A stretch of 64,000 bases of DNA from Stutzerimonas sp. S1 (GCF_025966695.1 NZ_JAOEIY010000005.1:62001-126000), one strand, 5' to 3'. Positions 9,094 through 20,410 are shown, counted from the first letter of the stretch. Notes: a model not told the origin generated them from the sequence alone. Translations and numbers: made by a program.

Positions 9094-11598
9094 TTGGTGC
9101 CGCCAAGCCCCGCCGTATCGCCGGATACCCTGCGTGAACTGGCCTTCGATCAGTCGATCCGCTGGAGCAGCCAGAACGACGACATCTGGCAGCTGATCGA
9201 CGAAGAGCTGTGGGACCTGACCCACAATCCCAGCCTGGTGCTCAGCACCGTGCCGGATTCGACGCTCGACCGTTTGCTCGCCCGTCCGGATTTTCGCCTG
9301 CGGGTCGAAGCGATGGCCGCCGCGCAACAGGAGCGCTTCGCGCAGCCGAGCTGGTTCGCCGGCCACCAGGACGGCGGCGTGCTGACCCGCGTGGCCTATT
9401 TCTGCATGGAGTACATGCTCAGCGAGGCGTTGCCGATCTACTCGGGCGGCCTCGGCAATGTCGCCGGCGATCAGCTCAAGGCGGCCAGCGATCTCGGGGT
9501 ACCGGTCACCGCGGTGGGCATGCTCTGGCAGCACGGCTACTTCCGCCAGGGCATTGGCCCGGACGGTCGCCAGCAGGAACTCTATCCGGTCAACGACACC
9601 CGGCAGATGCCCATCGAGCCGCTGCATGACGTCGACGGCAACCCGCTGCGCCTGGCGATCCGCCTGCCGGGTGTGATGATCTGGCTGCGCGGCTGGCAGG
9701 CGCGGGTCGGTCGTGCGCGGCTGTTGCTGCTCGACAGTAACGATCCGGCCAATCCGCCGGCGGCACGATTGATCACCAGCGAGCTGTACGGCGGCGACAA
9801 CGAGATGCGCCTGCGCCAGGAGCTGGTGCTGGGCATCGGCGGTTGGCGCCTGCTGGAGGCGGTCGGCCTGGCCCCCGAGGTGCTGCACCTGAATGACGGG
9901 CACGCTGCCTTTGCCGTGCTCGAGCGCGCGCGCAGTTACATGGTCGGCCACGGTGTGCCGTTCGCCGTCGCGCTCAGCGCCACCCGCGCCGGCAACCTGT
10001 TCACCACCCATACGCCGGTGGAGGCGGGTTTCGACCGCTTTCCTGCGACGCTGGTTGGCAAGTATCTGGAGCATTATGCCGAGCACGAGCTGGGCATTTC
10101 CCTGCAGGCGTTGCTGGCACTGGGGCGCAAGGATCCGGGCGACCCGCACGAGCCGTTCAACATGGCCTACCTGGCGACCCGTTGCGCCGGCGCGCTGAAT
10201 GCAGTCAGCCAGTTGCATGGGCGCACCAGCCGGCACATCTTCCACGAACTGTTCCCGCGCTGGCCGATCGCCGCGGTGCCGGTCGGCCATGTGACCAACG
10301 GCGTGCATGTGCCGACCTGGTTGTCGGCCAATGCCGAGGCCCACTGGTATGAACTGCACGGCAGCGCGATCCCCTGGCGGGGTGCCGAAGACGTGTCGGT
10401 GGACGGTCTGCTGGCGCGCGTCGACGATCGCTGGCTGTGGCAGATTCGCCAGCATGCCCGCCGCGAACTGCTGGCATTCGTCCGTGGCCATCTGGCACGC
10501 AGCCTGGCGGTGCATGGCGCCTCTCCGGTCGCGCTCGAGGCAGCCGGCGCGCAACTGCATCCGGGGCGCCTGACGCTCGGCTTTGCCCGCCGCTTCGCCG
10601 CGTACAAGCGGCCGAACCTGTTGCTGCACGATCCCGAGCGGCTGGTGCGCATCCTCACCCATCCGCAGCATCCGGTGCAGCTGGTGCTGGCCGGCAAGGC
10701 ACATCCGCGCGATCACGCCGGGCAGGCCCTGCTGGGCGAGTGGCAGCGGTTTCTCGCACGCCCCGAGGTGGCCGGGCGCGTGGTCTTCCTCGAGGACTAC
10801 GACATGCGCCTGGCGCGGCACCTGGTGGAGGGCGTCGACGTCTGGCTGAACACCCCGCGCCGGCCGTGGGAAGCCAGCGGCACCAGCGGCATGAAGGTGC
10901 TGGCCAACGGCGGCCTGAACGTCTCGCAGCTCGATGGCTGGTGGGCAGAAGCCTATGCCGCCGATCTCGGCTGGGCTATCGGCGACGGCCTGGAGCACGG
11001 GCTGGAGCATGACGCGGTGGATGCCGAACAGCTCTATCGGCTGCTCGAAGAGGAGATTGCACCGAGCTTCTATCAGCGCGATGCCGACGGCATTCCCGCT
11101 GCCTGGGTGCAGCGCATGCGTCGCAGCATGAGTGCGCTGGTGGAGCGTTTCTCCGCTGACCGCACGGTGCGCGAGTACACCGAGAGCTACTACCTGCCGG
11201 CGGCCAGAACCTATCGCGAACGGCGGGCGAATGGCTCGGCGCTGGCCTACGAACTGGCGCACCGGGTCGCCGCGCTCGGCCGACACTGGCACGAACTGGC
11301 ATTCCAGCGCGTCGAGCTGCACAAGCAGGATGCCGGTTACCGCGTCGAGGTCGAACTGCGCCTGGGCGGCGTGCATGCCGAGCAGATTCGCGTGCAACTG
11401 TTCGCCGAGGCGCGCGCCGAGCTGCCGGCGGTCGCTTACGACCTGCGAGCGAGCGGTCCGGCCGGGCAGGCGCTGCTGTTCACGGGCCAGATCTCCGGCG
11501 AGCGTGCCGCGGCGGACTTCACCGCGCGGGTGGTGCCCAGCGACAATCATGGTCTGCGGGTGCCACTGGAACTGCCGCTGATCTGCTGGGAGCACTGA
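9094..11598 (+). CDS. glgP: Alpha-glucan phosphorylase (GT35 family)
   Basis: PLP-dependent enzyme that releases glucose-1-phosphate from glycogen or maltodextrin. Of about 834 residues, the catalytic part is clear: the YFCMEYMLSEALPIYSGGLG region near residue 105 and the PLP-lysine motif EASGTSGMKVLANGG in the last third. It resembles the shorter 'alpha-glucan family phosphorylase' type rather than E. coli MalP. I take a TTG start at 9094 because AAGGAG lies eight bases before it; GTG codons at 9043 and 9097 are alternatives. dgkA follows after 35 bp and may be co-transcribed. Confidence 0.88.
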   Translation: MVPPSPAVSPDTLRELAFDQSIRWSSQNDDIWQLIDEELWDLTHNPSLVLSTVPDSTLDRLLARPDFRLRVEAMAAAQQERFAQPSWFAGHQDGGVLTRVAYFCMEYMLSEALPIYSGGLGNVAGDQLKAASDLGVPVTAVGMLWQHGYFRQGIGPDGRQQELYPVNDTRQMPIEPLHDVDGNPLRLAIRLPGVMIWLRGWQARVGRARLLLLDSNDPANPPAARLITSELYGGDNEMRLRQELVLGIGGWRLLEAVGLAPEVLHLNDGHAAFAVLERARSYMVGHGVPFAVALSATRAGNLFTTHTPVEAGFDRFPATLVGKYLEHYAEHELGISLQALLALGRKDPGDPHEPFNMAYLATRCAGALNAVSQLHGRTSRHIFHELFPRWPIAAVPVGHVTNGVHVPTWLSANAEAHWYELHGSAIPWRGAEDVSVDGLLARVDDRWLWQIRQHARRELLAFVRGHLARSLAVHGASPVALEAAGAQLHPGRLTLGFARRFAAYKRPNLLLHDPERLVRILTHPQHPVQLVLAGKAHPRDHAGQALLGEWQRFLARPEVAGRVVFLEDYDMRLARHLVEGVDVWLNTPRRPWEASGTSGMKVLANGGLNVSQLDGWWAEAYAADLGWAIGDGLEHGLEHDAVDAEQLYRLLEEEIAPSFYQRDADGIPAAWVQRMRRSMSALVERFSADRTVREYTESYYLPAARTYRERRANGSALAYELAHRVAALGRHWHELAFQRVELHKQDAGYRVEVELRLGGVHAEQIRVQLFAEARAELPAVAYDLRASGPAGQALLFTGQISGERAAADFTARVVPSDNHGLRVPLELPLICWEH

Positions 11599-11633
11599 CA
11601 TCGGCGCCCCGGCGGCGACGACAAGGGGAATAC

Positions 11634-11990
11634 ATGAAAGGACAACCGTTTCACCGGCGCATGGCCTTCGCGCTGAGCGGTCTGAGACAGGCGTGGCGTC
11701 GTGAGCGCAGCCTGCGCACCCATCTCGTGGTGGTGGCCTTGTTGCTGCTGGTCCTGCTACTGACGCGCCCGGCCGCGGTGTGGTGGGCGATTCTGACGCT
11801 GACGGCGGGGCTGGTACTGGTGGCGGAGTTGCTCAACAGCGCGCTGGAAACCCTTCTGGATCACCTGCATCCGCAACATCACCGCGAAATCGGTGCGGCG
11901 AAGGACATCGCCGCGGCGGCGGTGCTGGTCGCCAGCCTGGTCGCCCTGGGCGTGGCAGTGGCGTTCTTCTTCAGTCTACTGAGCGACTGA
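11634..11990 (+). CDS. dgkA: Diacylglycerol kinase, prokaryotic type
   Basis: A small trimeric inner-membrane kinase of 118 residues that phosphorylates diacylglycerol to phosphatidate, recycling lipid from osmoregulated glucan or LPS modification. It has three hydrophobic helices and the family catalytic segment AELLNSALETLLDHLHP followed by GAAKDIAAAAVL. An AAGGGGA ribosome site precedes the ATG. It ends one base before the convergent dehydrogenase gene. Confidence 0.92.
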   Translation: MKGQPFHRRMAFALSGLRQAWRRERSLRTHLVVVALLLLVLLLTRPAAVWWAILTLTAGLVLVAELLNSALETLLDHLHPQHHREIGAAKDIAAAAVLVASLVALGVAVAFFFSLLSD

Positions 11991-11991
11991 G

Positions 11992-12888
11992 CTAGATCCA
12001 CGGCTTCTCGGCGACGTTACCCGATTCGCCCCAGAGCATGCTGGGTGGCAGATCGAACAGCGAATAGGCGCCAGACCGCAGGAGCGGCAACGCGCGGCAG
12101 GCGGCGAGCATCATGCGCGCCGCCAGCTCGACCTCGTTGAAGCGCGCCTCCAGCAGCAGTGCCGCATGGCTCGGCTCGCCGGCGGCAGCGTGACGTTCCA
12201 GCAGTACTCCACGGTTGTCTTCCTCCAGCGCGGCGATGCTGGGCACCGCGAACACCAGCGTCTGCTCGTCCAGGTAGAGCGGGTCGTGACTGATTGCATT
12301 CTCCACCATGACAGGGTCGGTGCCGGGCTCCAGCTCGACGTACACATAGCGCTGCGCTGTGCCGTCCTGCGTCTTCAGCTCGGTGGCCAACGCCTTGCGC
12401 ACGCCGGGCACACGCTCGGCGGCGAGCGTGTGGTGCAGACTCGCACCGGTATGCAGGCTGCTGCGGGTGTGGCCGTGCGGCAGCAGCAGGCCGAACTGGG
12501 CGCGAAACAGCGAGAGAATGCCGGGATCACACCCAGCACCGACCACCGCGCGCGCCTTGTACAGCCGCGCCATGCGCTGCATTTCGGCATGCTGTGCAAC
12601 GAAGGCGTCGCCGTGCAGACGGGCGCACTCCACCAGCGGAATTCGCTGCTGCATCAGCTCTCGCGCGGTCCCGAGTACGTGCTCCACCGGCACGCAGATC
12701 AGCGCGGCGTCCACCTCCGGCAGCTCGCGGATATGCTCGACCATGGGCAGATCACCCAGGCTGTCATCCGCCGTGGCGTTGCGCCGCACCACGCCGGCTG
12801 GTGCCAAGGCGGGATCGTGCCGCAGGGCCTGAACGCACCGGCGGCCGAGCTGGCCCAGGCCGATCACCGCTATCTGGTATTTCCTCAT
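11992..12888 (-). CDS. Diaminopimelate dehydrogenase-like oxidoreductase
   Basis: A 298-residue NAD(P)-binding protein. The N-terminal Rossmann motif is clear (YQIAVIGLGQLGRRC), followed by a Ddh-type region with GCDPGILSLFRAQFG and a C-terminal GAYSLFDLPPSMLWGE segment. These match meso-diaminopimelate dehydrogenase, although the protein is somewhat shorter than the usual 320-odd residues and no lysine genes are adjacent. The substrate could differ. The ATG at 12888 is chosen because the Rossmann motif follows directly; longer starts only add unrelated sequence. Confidence 0.65.
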   Translation of the reverse strand: MRKYQIAVIGLGQLGRRCVQALRHDPALAPAGVVRRNATADDSLGDLPMVEHIRELPEVDAALICVPVEHVLGTARELMQQRIPLVECARLHGDAFVAQHAEMQRMARLYKARAVVGAGCDPGILSLFRAQFGLLLPHGHTRSSLHTGASLHHTLAAERVPGVRKALATELKTQDGTAQRYVYVELEPGTDPVMVENAISHDPLYLDEQTLVFAVPSIAALEEDNRGVLLERHAAAGEPSHAALLLEARFNEVELAARMMLAACRALPLLRSGAYSLFDLPPSMLWGESGNVAEKPWI

Positions 12889-13020
12889 CGTGAGCGTGCC
12901 TGTTCCGCTACGGGGTACTGTCGATAAACCGCGCCCTCCGTAGTCAACGCAACGGGGCCGGCCAACGGCTGTGTATTCCAACTATAGACAGCGCAGCGGC
13001 GTGCCACGCGACACGGTGGC

Positions 13021-14976
<1,956 letters not shown>

Positions 14977-15081
14977 CAGTCATTGTCGCGATGGGGCGAA
15001 GAATGGGCAGAAAGCGGTGCGCTGGCAATCGATATCTGTATATCCATACAGATTTCACGCGACAGCAATCGCAGAAACGAA

Positions 15082-15107
15082 AAAGGCCCGCATCGCTGCG
15101 AGCCTTT
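15082..15107 (-). terminator. Probable original terminator of tRNA-Thr, now separated from it
   Basis: Arms AAAGGC-CGCA and TGCG-GCCTTT form a hairpin with a TCGC loop and one mismatch. On the minus strand it is followed by a run of T (TTTTTCG). It lies just beyond the left copy of the tRNA 3' end, where the tRNA terminator would have been before the island inserted. Confidence 0.6.
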
Positions 15108-15114
15108 GAATTCG

Positions 15115-15138
15115 TGGTGCCGGCACCAGGAGTCGAAC
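15115..15138. repeat. Left attachment-site repeat (tRNA-Thr 3' fragment)
   Basis: These 24 bases are identical to 35831-35854, the 3' end of the intact tRNA-Thr including the CCA-encoding bases. Beyond them the sequences differ at once. This is the left copy of the integration core site. Confidence 0.9.
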
Positions 15139-15192
15139 AGTAGGGCTTAAGACCACGTAGATACGGCGATAAAGCCTGTTTATGTCGTTCAT

Positions 15193-15213
15193 GTATACCT
15201 AAACGTATACCCA
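15193..15213. promoter_or_regulatory. Left-end GTATACC arm-type repeats
   Basis: GTATACCTA at 15193 and ACGTATACCCA at 15203-15213 lie close to the left core site. The 11-bp second copy is repeated exactly at 35707-35717 on the right. They are good candidates for integrase or excisionase arm sites. Confidence 0.45.
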
Positions 15214-15282
15214 TCGGTTGACGCACATCCGTACTCGAAGGACCCGGCGTCCGGATTAGATAACGAGGCTTGAGTGGTGTCA

Positions 15283-15311
15283 TTGTCCCGCTATTAGCAT
15301 TTGTATATAAG
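15283..15311 (+). promoter_or_regulatory. Predicted promoter for the lipoprotein gene
   Basis: TTGTCC (15283-15288) and TATAAG (15306-15311) are separated by 17 bases. They lie about 70 bp before the lipoprotein start, in an AT-rich stretch. Confidence 0.4.
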
Positions 15312-15379
15312 GGCGCGGAACTGTCAATCGAAGTGGCCTAAGGCCTACGTACTGACAAATATGCCAAGGAGGCGATCCG

Positions 15380-16393
15380 ATGAAATGTTTCACCATCATA
15401 TGTGCACTCGCAGCGGCCATGCTGCTTTCAGGATGTGTCTCCGACCCTTGGATGAAAGACGTTTCGGTGAGGTTGCCGGCGACTTCGTTTGATAACCAAG
15501 ACGAGCAAATTCGCATTGGCTACCTAGCACGGTATCTGGCGGACGCGGATGCGCGGGCCCGCTTAGAGAGCCGTGTCTTAGAAACGGAGTATGTGCGGCA
15601 ATGGGATGCAGTTGATCATTCAACATTCACATCCATGTCGGCAGATTTGGCTGTGGGACAGTTTGGCTCGGCAGCAGGTGATGCGTTGGGCGCCTCTGTT
15701 CTAGTGCTCGGAATGCTGAGCGGAGACGGAAGCCTGAAGTATATCAGCCAGGCATTTATGCCTGATGAATTCGATGGCAAGCCGTTACGTACCTCTGAAG
15801 AGGTACGGGGCGCGCTGATGACAATGATGGATCGCCGCCTGCAGTCGGTTGCTGGAGCGCTGAGCGCCAAGCTTGCTTGCTTCTACGGGTGTGAATCATC
15901 AAACCGGATTTACCGCATGGCCCTCGGTGGGCAGGTGTTGGCGAGCCGCTATCCGTACCTGCCGGAGCAATTTCTTGTCGCGGTGAATATCGGTGAAGTT
16001 GAAGCTGTTACATCGACCGACCCTATCAGCGCACTGGTCGGTTTCCCTGTGAAGTGGAAGACCCAGCAGGGAAACAGTGCTTCTGTTCGGATGTTCGACA
16101 AACCGGCCTTGCTGACTAGGGGGGCTCTCGAAATCGCTAGGGACAGTAATGGGTTTATTAGTCCGTTAGGTTGGCGATCCATGGACCATACGACGATCGG
16201 CACGCAAATTATAGCGACGCTTTACGCCTCTCCTCATTTGATCTGGGGCGCGCAGCGTGGGCTTCCGAACCGGATCTTTCACAACGGCCACGCGTACGGC
16301 TTCATATCTAATGGGCGCCCAGAGTTCGTTAACAAGCGCCTCTCAGTGCCACTCCTCCCAGTCACCGGGCCCGCACTTGATACGAAGCTATAG
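15380..16393 (+). CDS. Predicted lipoprotein of unknown function (island cargo)
   Basis: A protein of 337 residues with a lipoprotein signal peptide: hydrophobic segment, then LLSGC with the lipid-bearing cysteine at residue 19. After it the next residues are VSDPW, with no aspartate at +2, so outer-membrane sorting is expected. A hydrophobic, small-residue stretch near 95-110 (GDALGASVLVLGML) is present. I do not recognise the family. A perfect AAGGAGG ribosome site fixes the start. The base composition is more even than in the flanking chromosome, suggesting transfer. Confidence 0.75.
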   Translation: MKCFTIICALAAAMLLSGCVSDPWMKDVSVRLPATSFDNQDEQIRIGYLARYLADADARARLESRVLETEYVRQWDAVDHSTFTSMSADLAVGQFGSAAGDALGASVLVLGMLSGDGSLKYISQAFMPDEFDGKPLRTSEEVRGALMTMMDRRLQSVAGALSAKLACFYGCESSNRIYRMALGGQVLASRYPYLPEQFLVAVNIGEVEAVTSTDPISALVGFPVKWKTQQGNSASVRMFDKPALLTRGALEIARDSNGFISPLGWRSMDHTTIGTQIIATLYASPHLIWGAQRGLPNRIFHNGHAYGFISNGRPEFVNKRLSVPLLPVTGPALDTKL

Positions 16394-16460
16394 TCTCACG
16401 ACTTGCTAGTTCATCTTGATAGGCCACCATCCGCGTACATGGCTTGTCGGGAGAGACTAC

Positions 16461-16664
16461 ATGCGGGATTTTTCATTGCGGCTCAATGAGATTTTGGAGA
16501 TGGCCGAGCGGACGCCAGGCTTCTTCGAGGTGGAAATAAGCTTTTGCATCAGGCTGCACGAGGGGAACGAGAGTTATTTTCTGCGCCTAGTCTCTGACGC
16601 TGATAGCTTGGAAGTGCCAAATCAAGCTTGCTTGGCTTCGCCGTCTATCAATAGCTGGTTCTAG
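16461..16664 (+). CDS. Small protein, first gene of a duplicated two-gene module
   Basis: A 67-residue protein of unknown function. The ATG at 16461 is chosen because GGGAGAG lies just upstream; a TTG 45 bases earlier is the alternative. Its segment MAERTPGFFEVEISFCIRL is recognisably similar to a broken copy at the right end of the island (FAEAQEGFCEV, stop, LTVYIRRN), and both end in tryptophan-phenylalanine. It is followed eight bases later by the Glu-Glu-Leu repeat protein, as the right-hand copy is followed by its own partner. Confidence 0.6.
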   Translation: MRDFSLRLNEILEMAERTPGFFEVEISFCIRLHEGNESYFLRLVSDADSLEVPNQACLASPSINSWF

Positions 16665-16672
16665 GAGCTGGC

Positions 16673-16993
16673 ATGATTAAGCAGCTATTAAGAGCATGGC
16701 TACGGCCTAAAAGTATCAGGGAAGGATATATAACAATCATTTACCCTCAGCGAGGTCGAGGCGTGGTCATCCATGACACGCTTACCAAGGGCTCAACGTA
16801 CAGCGGGTCCGGCATCGCCTACGCTGAAGAGCTTGAAGAGCTTGAAGAGCTTGAAGAGCTTGAAGAGCTTGAAGAGCTTGAAGAGCTTGAAGTACTCAAA
16901 CCAATGTTTGAGTTCAACCCGGCGACAGGCCTCCCAATGGTAAGCGATTGCTTTGATGCTGGAGGGAACGCGTTCGGCTTCGGGGATGATTGA
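16673..16993 (+). CDS. Small protein with (Glu-Glu-Leu)7 repeat, second gene of the module
   Basis: A 106-residue protein of unknown function. The first 45 residues (MIKQLLRAWLRP then GYITIIYP and VVIHDTL) match the protein at 33582-33848 (WIKRLLRQ, GYVTIIYP, VVAHDLL). After this comes an uninterrupted Glu-Glu-Leu repeat, likely a strongly acidic helix, and an unrelated tail with GGNAFGFGDD. The repeat insert is not present in the right-hand relative, so it probably arose by slippage in this copy. Confidence 0.6.
   Translation: MIKQLLRAWLRPKSIREGYITIIYPQRGRGVVIHDTLTKGSTYSGSGIAYAEELEELEELEELEELEELEELEVLKPMFEFNPATGLPMVSDCFDAGGNAFGFGDD
16826..16888 (+). repeat. Seven perfect tandem copies of GAAGAGCTT
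   Basis: Seven identical 9-bp units in a row, followed by one degenerate unit (GAAGTACTC). The unit length keeps the reading frame of the surrounding gene, so gain or loss of units changes only the number of Glu-Glu-Leu repeats. Confidence 0.97.
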
Positions 16994-17096
16994 GCAGTGG
17001 ACTGTGAAGACGCAGTCCGAAGCCGACAGTAAAACGTGAAGTTCCTCTTGTTCTTAGTGATAATCCGAGCCTGCTCCGCTTGGATGGTTACGTCTC

Positions 17097-20000
17097 ATGG
17101 AACTGATCGACAACATCAACGCGCTGCTCGGCGAGGATCTTAAGGGCCAGCTCAAGCCCGGTGCCAAGCTAAAAATCGCTGCCTCCTGCTTCTCCATCTA
17201 TGCCTACGTGGCGCTGAAGAAAGAGCTGGAGAGCATCGACTTCCTGGAGTTCGTCTTCACGTCGCCGACCTTCGTACCCAGCGAGGCCAGCGACAAGCTG
17301 AAGAAGGAGCAGCGCGAGTACCACATCCCCAAGACCGAGCGCGAACGTAGCCTCACCGGCAGCGAGTTCGAGATTCAGCTGAAGAATCAGCTCACCCAGA
17401 AAGCCATCGCCCGCGAGTGCGCCGACTGGATTCGGCGCAAGGCGACCTTCCGCTCCAACCGCGGCCAGGCGCCGATGCAGCCGTTCATCGGGGTGAAACG
17501 CCAGGCGAGCGATGCTGTCTACATGCCGGTGCAGGGCTTCACCGCCGTGGACCTGGGCTACCAGAGAGGCAACGCGCTCTCCAACATCGTCACCCGTTTC
17601 GACGAGCCATCCCACACGGGCATGTTCCTCAACCTGTTCGAGCAGATCTGGAACGACCCGGACAAGCTGGAAGATGTCACCGCGCGCCTCTGCGACCACA
17701 TCGCCTCGGTCTATCAGGAGAACGCGCCCGAGCGCATTTACTTCCTGATGCTCTACAACATCTTCCGCGAGTTCTTGGAGGACGTCAGCGAGGACGTGCT
17801 GCCCAACGAGCTTACCGGCTACCAGGACACACTGATCTGGCAGAAGCTGTTCAACTTCCAGCGTGATGCGGCGACCGGGCTGATCAACAAGCTGGAAACC
17901 TACAACGGCTGCATCCTGGCCGACAGTGTGGGCCTGGGCAAAACCTTCACCGCGCTGGCCGTGATCAAGTACTACGAGCTGCGCAACAAGTCCGTTCTGG
18001 TGCTCTGCCCGAAGAAGCTGGCCGACAACTGGCTGAACTACAACCAGAACCTCAAGACCAATATCTTCGCCAAGGACCGCTTCAACTACGACGTGCTGTG
18101 TCACACAGACCTCAGCCGTACCCGCGGCACCTCGCTGGGTATTCCGTTGGACCGGGTCAACTGGGGCAATTATGACCTGGTGGTGATCGACGAGTCGCAC
18201 AACTTCCGCAACAACGACGCCTACAAGGACAAGGAAACCCGCTACCAGCGGCTGATGAACCAGGTCATCCGCCAAGGCGTTAAGACCAAGGTGTTGATGC
18301 TCTCTGCCACCCCGGTCAACAACCGCTTCAACGACCTGAAGAACCAGCTGGCCCTGGCTTACGAAGGCGACAGCGAGGCACTGAGCAAGCGCCTGCGCGG
18401 TGATCAGGACATCGAGCAGATCTTTCGCCGCGCACAGGCCGCCTTCAACGCCTGGTCCAATCTGCCAGCGGAGAAACGCACCGCCACGGCGATCCTCAAT
18501 AGCCTCGATTTCGACTTCTTCGAGCTGCTCGACAGCGTGACCATCGCCCGCTCGCGCCGGCACATCGAAACCTTCTACAACACCGCCGACATCGGCCGCT
18601 TCCCCGAGCGTCGCAAGCCGCTGTCCTTCCACTGCCCGCTGACCCAGCGCAGTGACGTGATCGGCTTCAACGAGATCTTCGACCAGCTCTCGCTGCTCAA
18701 GCTCGCCGTGTATGCGCCGGTCAGCTACATCCTGCCCAGCCGGCTGAAGAAATACGAAGAGCTGTACGACACCCAGACCGAAGGCGGGCGCGGCAAGCTC
18801 AAACAGGCCGACCGCGAGAAGAGCCTGCAGGCGCTGATGACCACCAACCTGCTCAAGCGCCTGGAAAGCTCGGTGGAAGCCTTCCGCCTGACCCTGCAAA
18901 GCCTGCAGGCCAGCCATCGCAACGCGCTGGAGAAGATCGCCAACTTCCGCAAGACCGGCCTGGAGAGCGGCTTTGCCGACGTCTCGGCGGCCTTCGAGGA
19001 TGTCGATTTCGACGATGACAGCCTGCCGGTGCCGGGCGACTTCAGCATCGGCAAGAAGATCACCATCAACTTGGCCGACATGGATCTGCCCTCCTGGGAG
19101 CAGGACCTGCAGACCGACCTGCTGTACATCGACGAACTGCTCGGCGAGATGCATAAGGTCACCCCGGCCGACGATGCCAAGCTGCAGCACCTGAAAACCC
19201 AGATCGCCAGCAAGCTCGCCTCGCCAATCAATCCCGGAAACCGCAAGGTGCTGATCTTCACCGCCTTCGCCGACACCGCCAATTACCTCTACGACAACCT
19301 GGCCAGCGACCTGCAGCGCCACCACCAGGTGCATACCGCTAAGGTCACCGGCAGCGATGCGCCCAAGTCGACCCTCGGTACCATGCCCGGCAGCCGGCAG
19401 AGCTACGACTTCCAGGGCCTGCTGACCCTGTTCTCGCCGCGCTCCAAGGAAAAGGCCGCGATCTACCCGAACGAGCCGCGGGAGATCGACATCCTGATCG
19501 GCACCGACTGCATCTCCGAAGGCCAGAACCTGCAGGACTGCGACTACCTGATCAACTACGACATCCACTGGAACCCGGTGCGCATCATCCAGCGCTTCGG
19601 CCGGGTCGACCGGATCGGCTCGCAGAACGCCAGCATCCAGCTGGTCAACTACTGGCCGGACATCAGCCTCGACGAGTACATCAACCTCAAGGAGCGGGTG
19701 GAAAACCGCATGATGATCGCCGACGTCACTGCGACCGGCGACGACAACGTGCTCAACGCCCAGGCCAACGATGTGGCCTACCGCAAGGAGCAGCTGCGCC
19801 GCCTGCAGGACGAAGTGATCGAGATGGAAGACCTCAAGACCGGCGTCTCCATCACCGATCTCGGCCTCAACGACTTCCGCATGGACCTGCTCAACTACAT
19901 CAAGCAGCACGGCGAGCTGGACCACCTGCCCAATGGCCTGCATGCCGTAGTGCCGGCGCGCCCCGAGATGGGCCTGCTGCCCGGCGTGATCTTCACCCTG

Positions 20001-20378
20001 CGCAACCGCAACCATGGGGTGGACATCAACCAGCAGAACCGCCTCTACCCCTACTACCTGATCTACATCGGCACCGATGGCCGGGTCATCAGCGACCATA
20101 CCGAAGCCAAGCGCCTGCTGGACCTGGCCCGTAGCGCCTGCAAGGGTTACAACCAGCCGATTGCCGAAGCCTACCAACGCTTCAACCAGGCCACCGATGA
20201 TGGCCGCCAGATGCAGGCCTACTCCAACCTGCTCGATCAGGCCATTCGCGCCATGATCGAGGTGCAGGAAGAGAAGGACATCGACAGCCTGTTCAGTGGC
20301 GGCCGGACCACCGCGCTGTGTGACAGCATTACCGGCCTCGACGACTTCGAGATGATCGCTTTCGTCGTGGTCATCTGA
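17097..20378 (+). CDS. SNF2/RapA-like helicase (possible PLD-like N-terminus), defence operon gene 1
   Basis: A 1093-residue superfamily 2 ATPase. The N-terminal 180 residues (LKIAASCFSIYAYVALKKEL region) look like the PLD-like domain found in related helicases, but no HxK catalytic motif is evident. The motor follows: Walker A ADSVGLGKTFTAL near 275, DESH box (VVIDESHNFR) near 364, LSATPVNN near 402, and the C-terminal lobe with GTDCISEGQNLQDCD and RIIQRFGRVDRIGS near 832. It opens a co-directional operon with methylase and restriction genes, so it probably acts as a translocase in DNA defence. The start has only a weak ribosome site. Confidence 0.85.
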   Translation: MELIDNINALLGEDLKGQLKPGAKLKIAASCFSIYAYVALKKELESIDFLEFVFTSPTFVPSEASDKLKKEQREYHIPKTERERSLTGSEFEIQLKNQLTQKAIARECADWIRRKATFRSNRGQAPMQPFIGVKRQASDAVYMPVQGFTAVDLGYQRGNALSNIVTRFDEPSHTGMFLNLFEQIWNDPDKLEDVTARLCDHIASVYQENAPERIYFLMLYNIFREFLEDVSEDVLPNELTGYQDTLIWQKLFNFQRDAATGLINKLETYNGCILADSVGLGKTFTALAVIKYYELRNKSVLVLCPKKLADNWLNYNQNLKTNIFAKDRFNYDVLCHTDLSRTRGTSLGIPLDRVNWGNYDLVVIDESHNFRNNDAYKDKETRYQRLMNQVIRQGVKTKVLMLSATPVNNRFNDLKNQLALAYEGDSEALSKRLRGDQDIEQIFRRAQAAFNAWSNLPAEKRTATAILNSLDFDFFELLDSVTIARSRRHIETFYNTADIGRFPERRKPLSFHCPLTQRSDVIGFNEIFDQLSLLKLAVYAPVSYILPSRLKKYEELYDTQTEGGRGKLKQADREKSLQALMTTNLLKRLESSVEAFRLTLQSLQASHRNALEKIANFRKTGLESGFADVSAAFEDVDFDDDSLPVPGDFSIGKKITINLADMDLPSWEQDLQTDLLYIDELLGEMHKVTPADDAKLQHLKTQIASKLASPINPGNRKVLIFTAFADTANYLYDNLASDLQRHHQVHTAKVTGSDAPKSTLGTMPGSRQSYDFQGLLTLFSPRSKEKAAIYPNEPREIDILIGTDCISEGQNLQDCDYLINYDIHWNPVRIIQRFGRVDRIGSQNASIQLVNYWPDISLDEYINLKERVENRMMIADVTATGDDNVLNAQANDVAYRKEQLRRLQDEVIEMEDLKTGVSITDLGLNDFRMDLLNYIKQHGELDHLPNGLHAVVPARPEMGLLPGVIFTLRNRNHGVDINQQNRLYPYYLIYIGTDGRVISDHTEAKRLLDLARSACKGYNQPIAEAYQRFNQATDDGRQMQAYSNLLDQAIRAMIEVQEEKDIDSLFSGGRTTALCDSITGLDDFEMIAFVVVI

Positions 20379-20410
20379 ACCCTGCTCCTTGCCTTCATGG
20401 ATGAATCCAG

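Noticed and set aside
8995..11601. 868-codon minus-strand frame opposite glgP
   Set aside because: Shadow of the phosphorylase gene; Q/R/A/H-rich with no recognisable fold.
16826..16888. CRISPR-like array
   Set aside because: The 9-bp units are contiguous with no spacers and are in frame within a gene; no cas genes are present.
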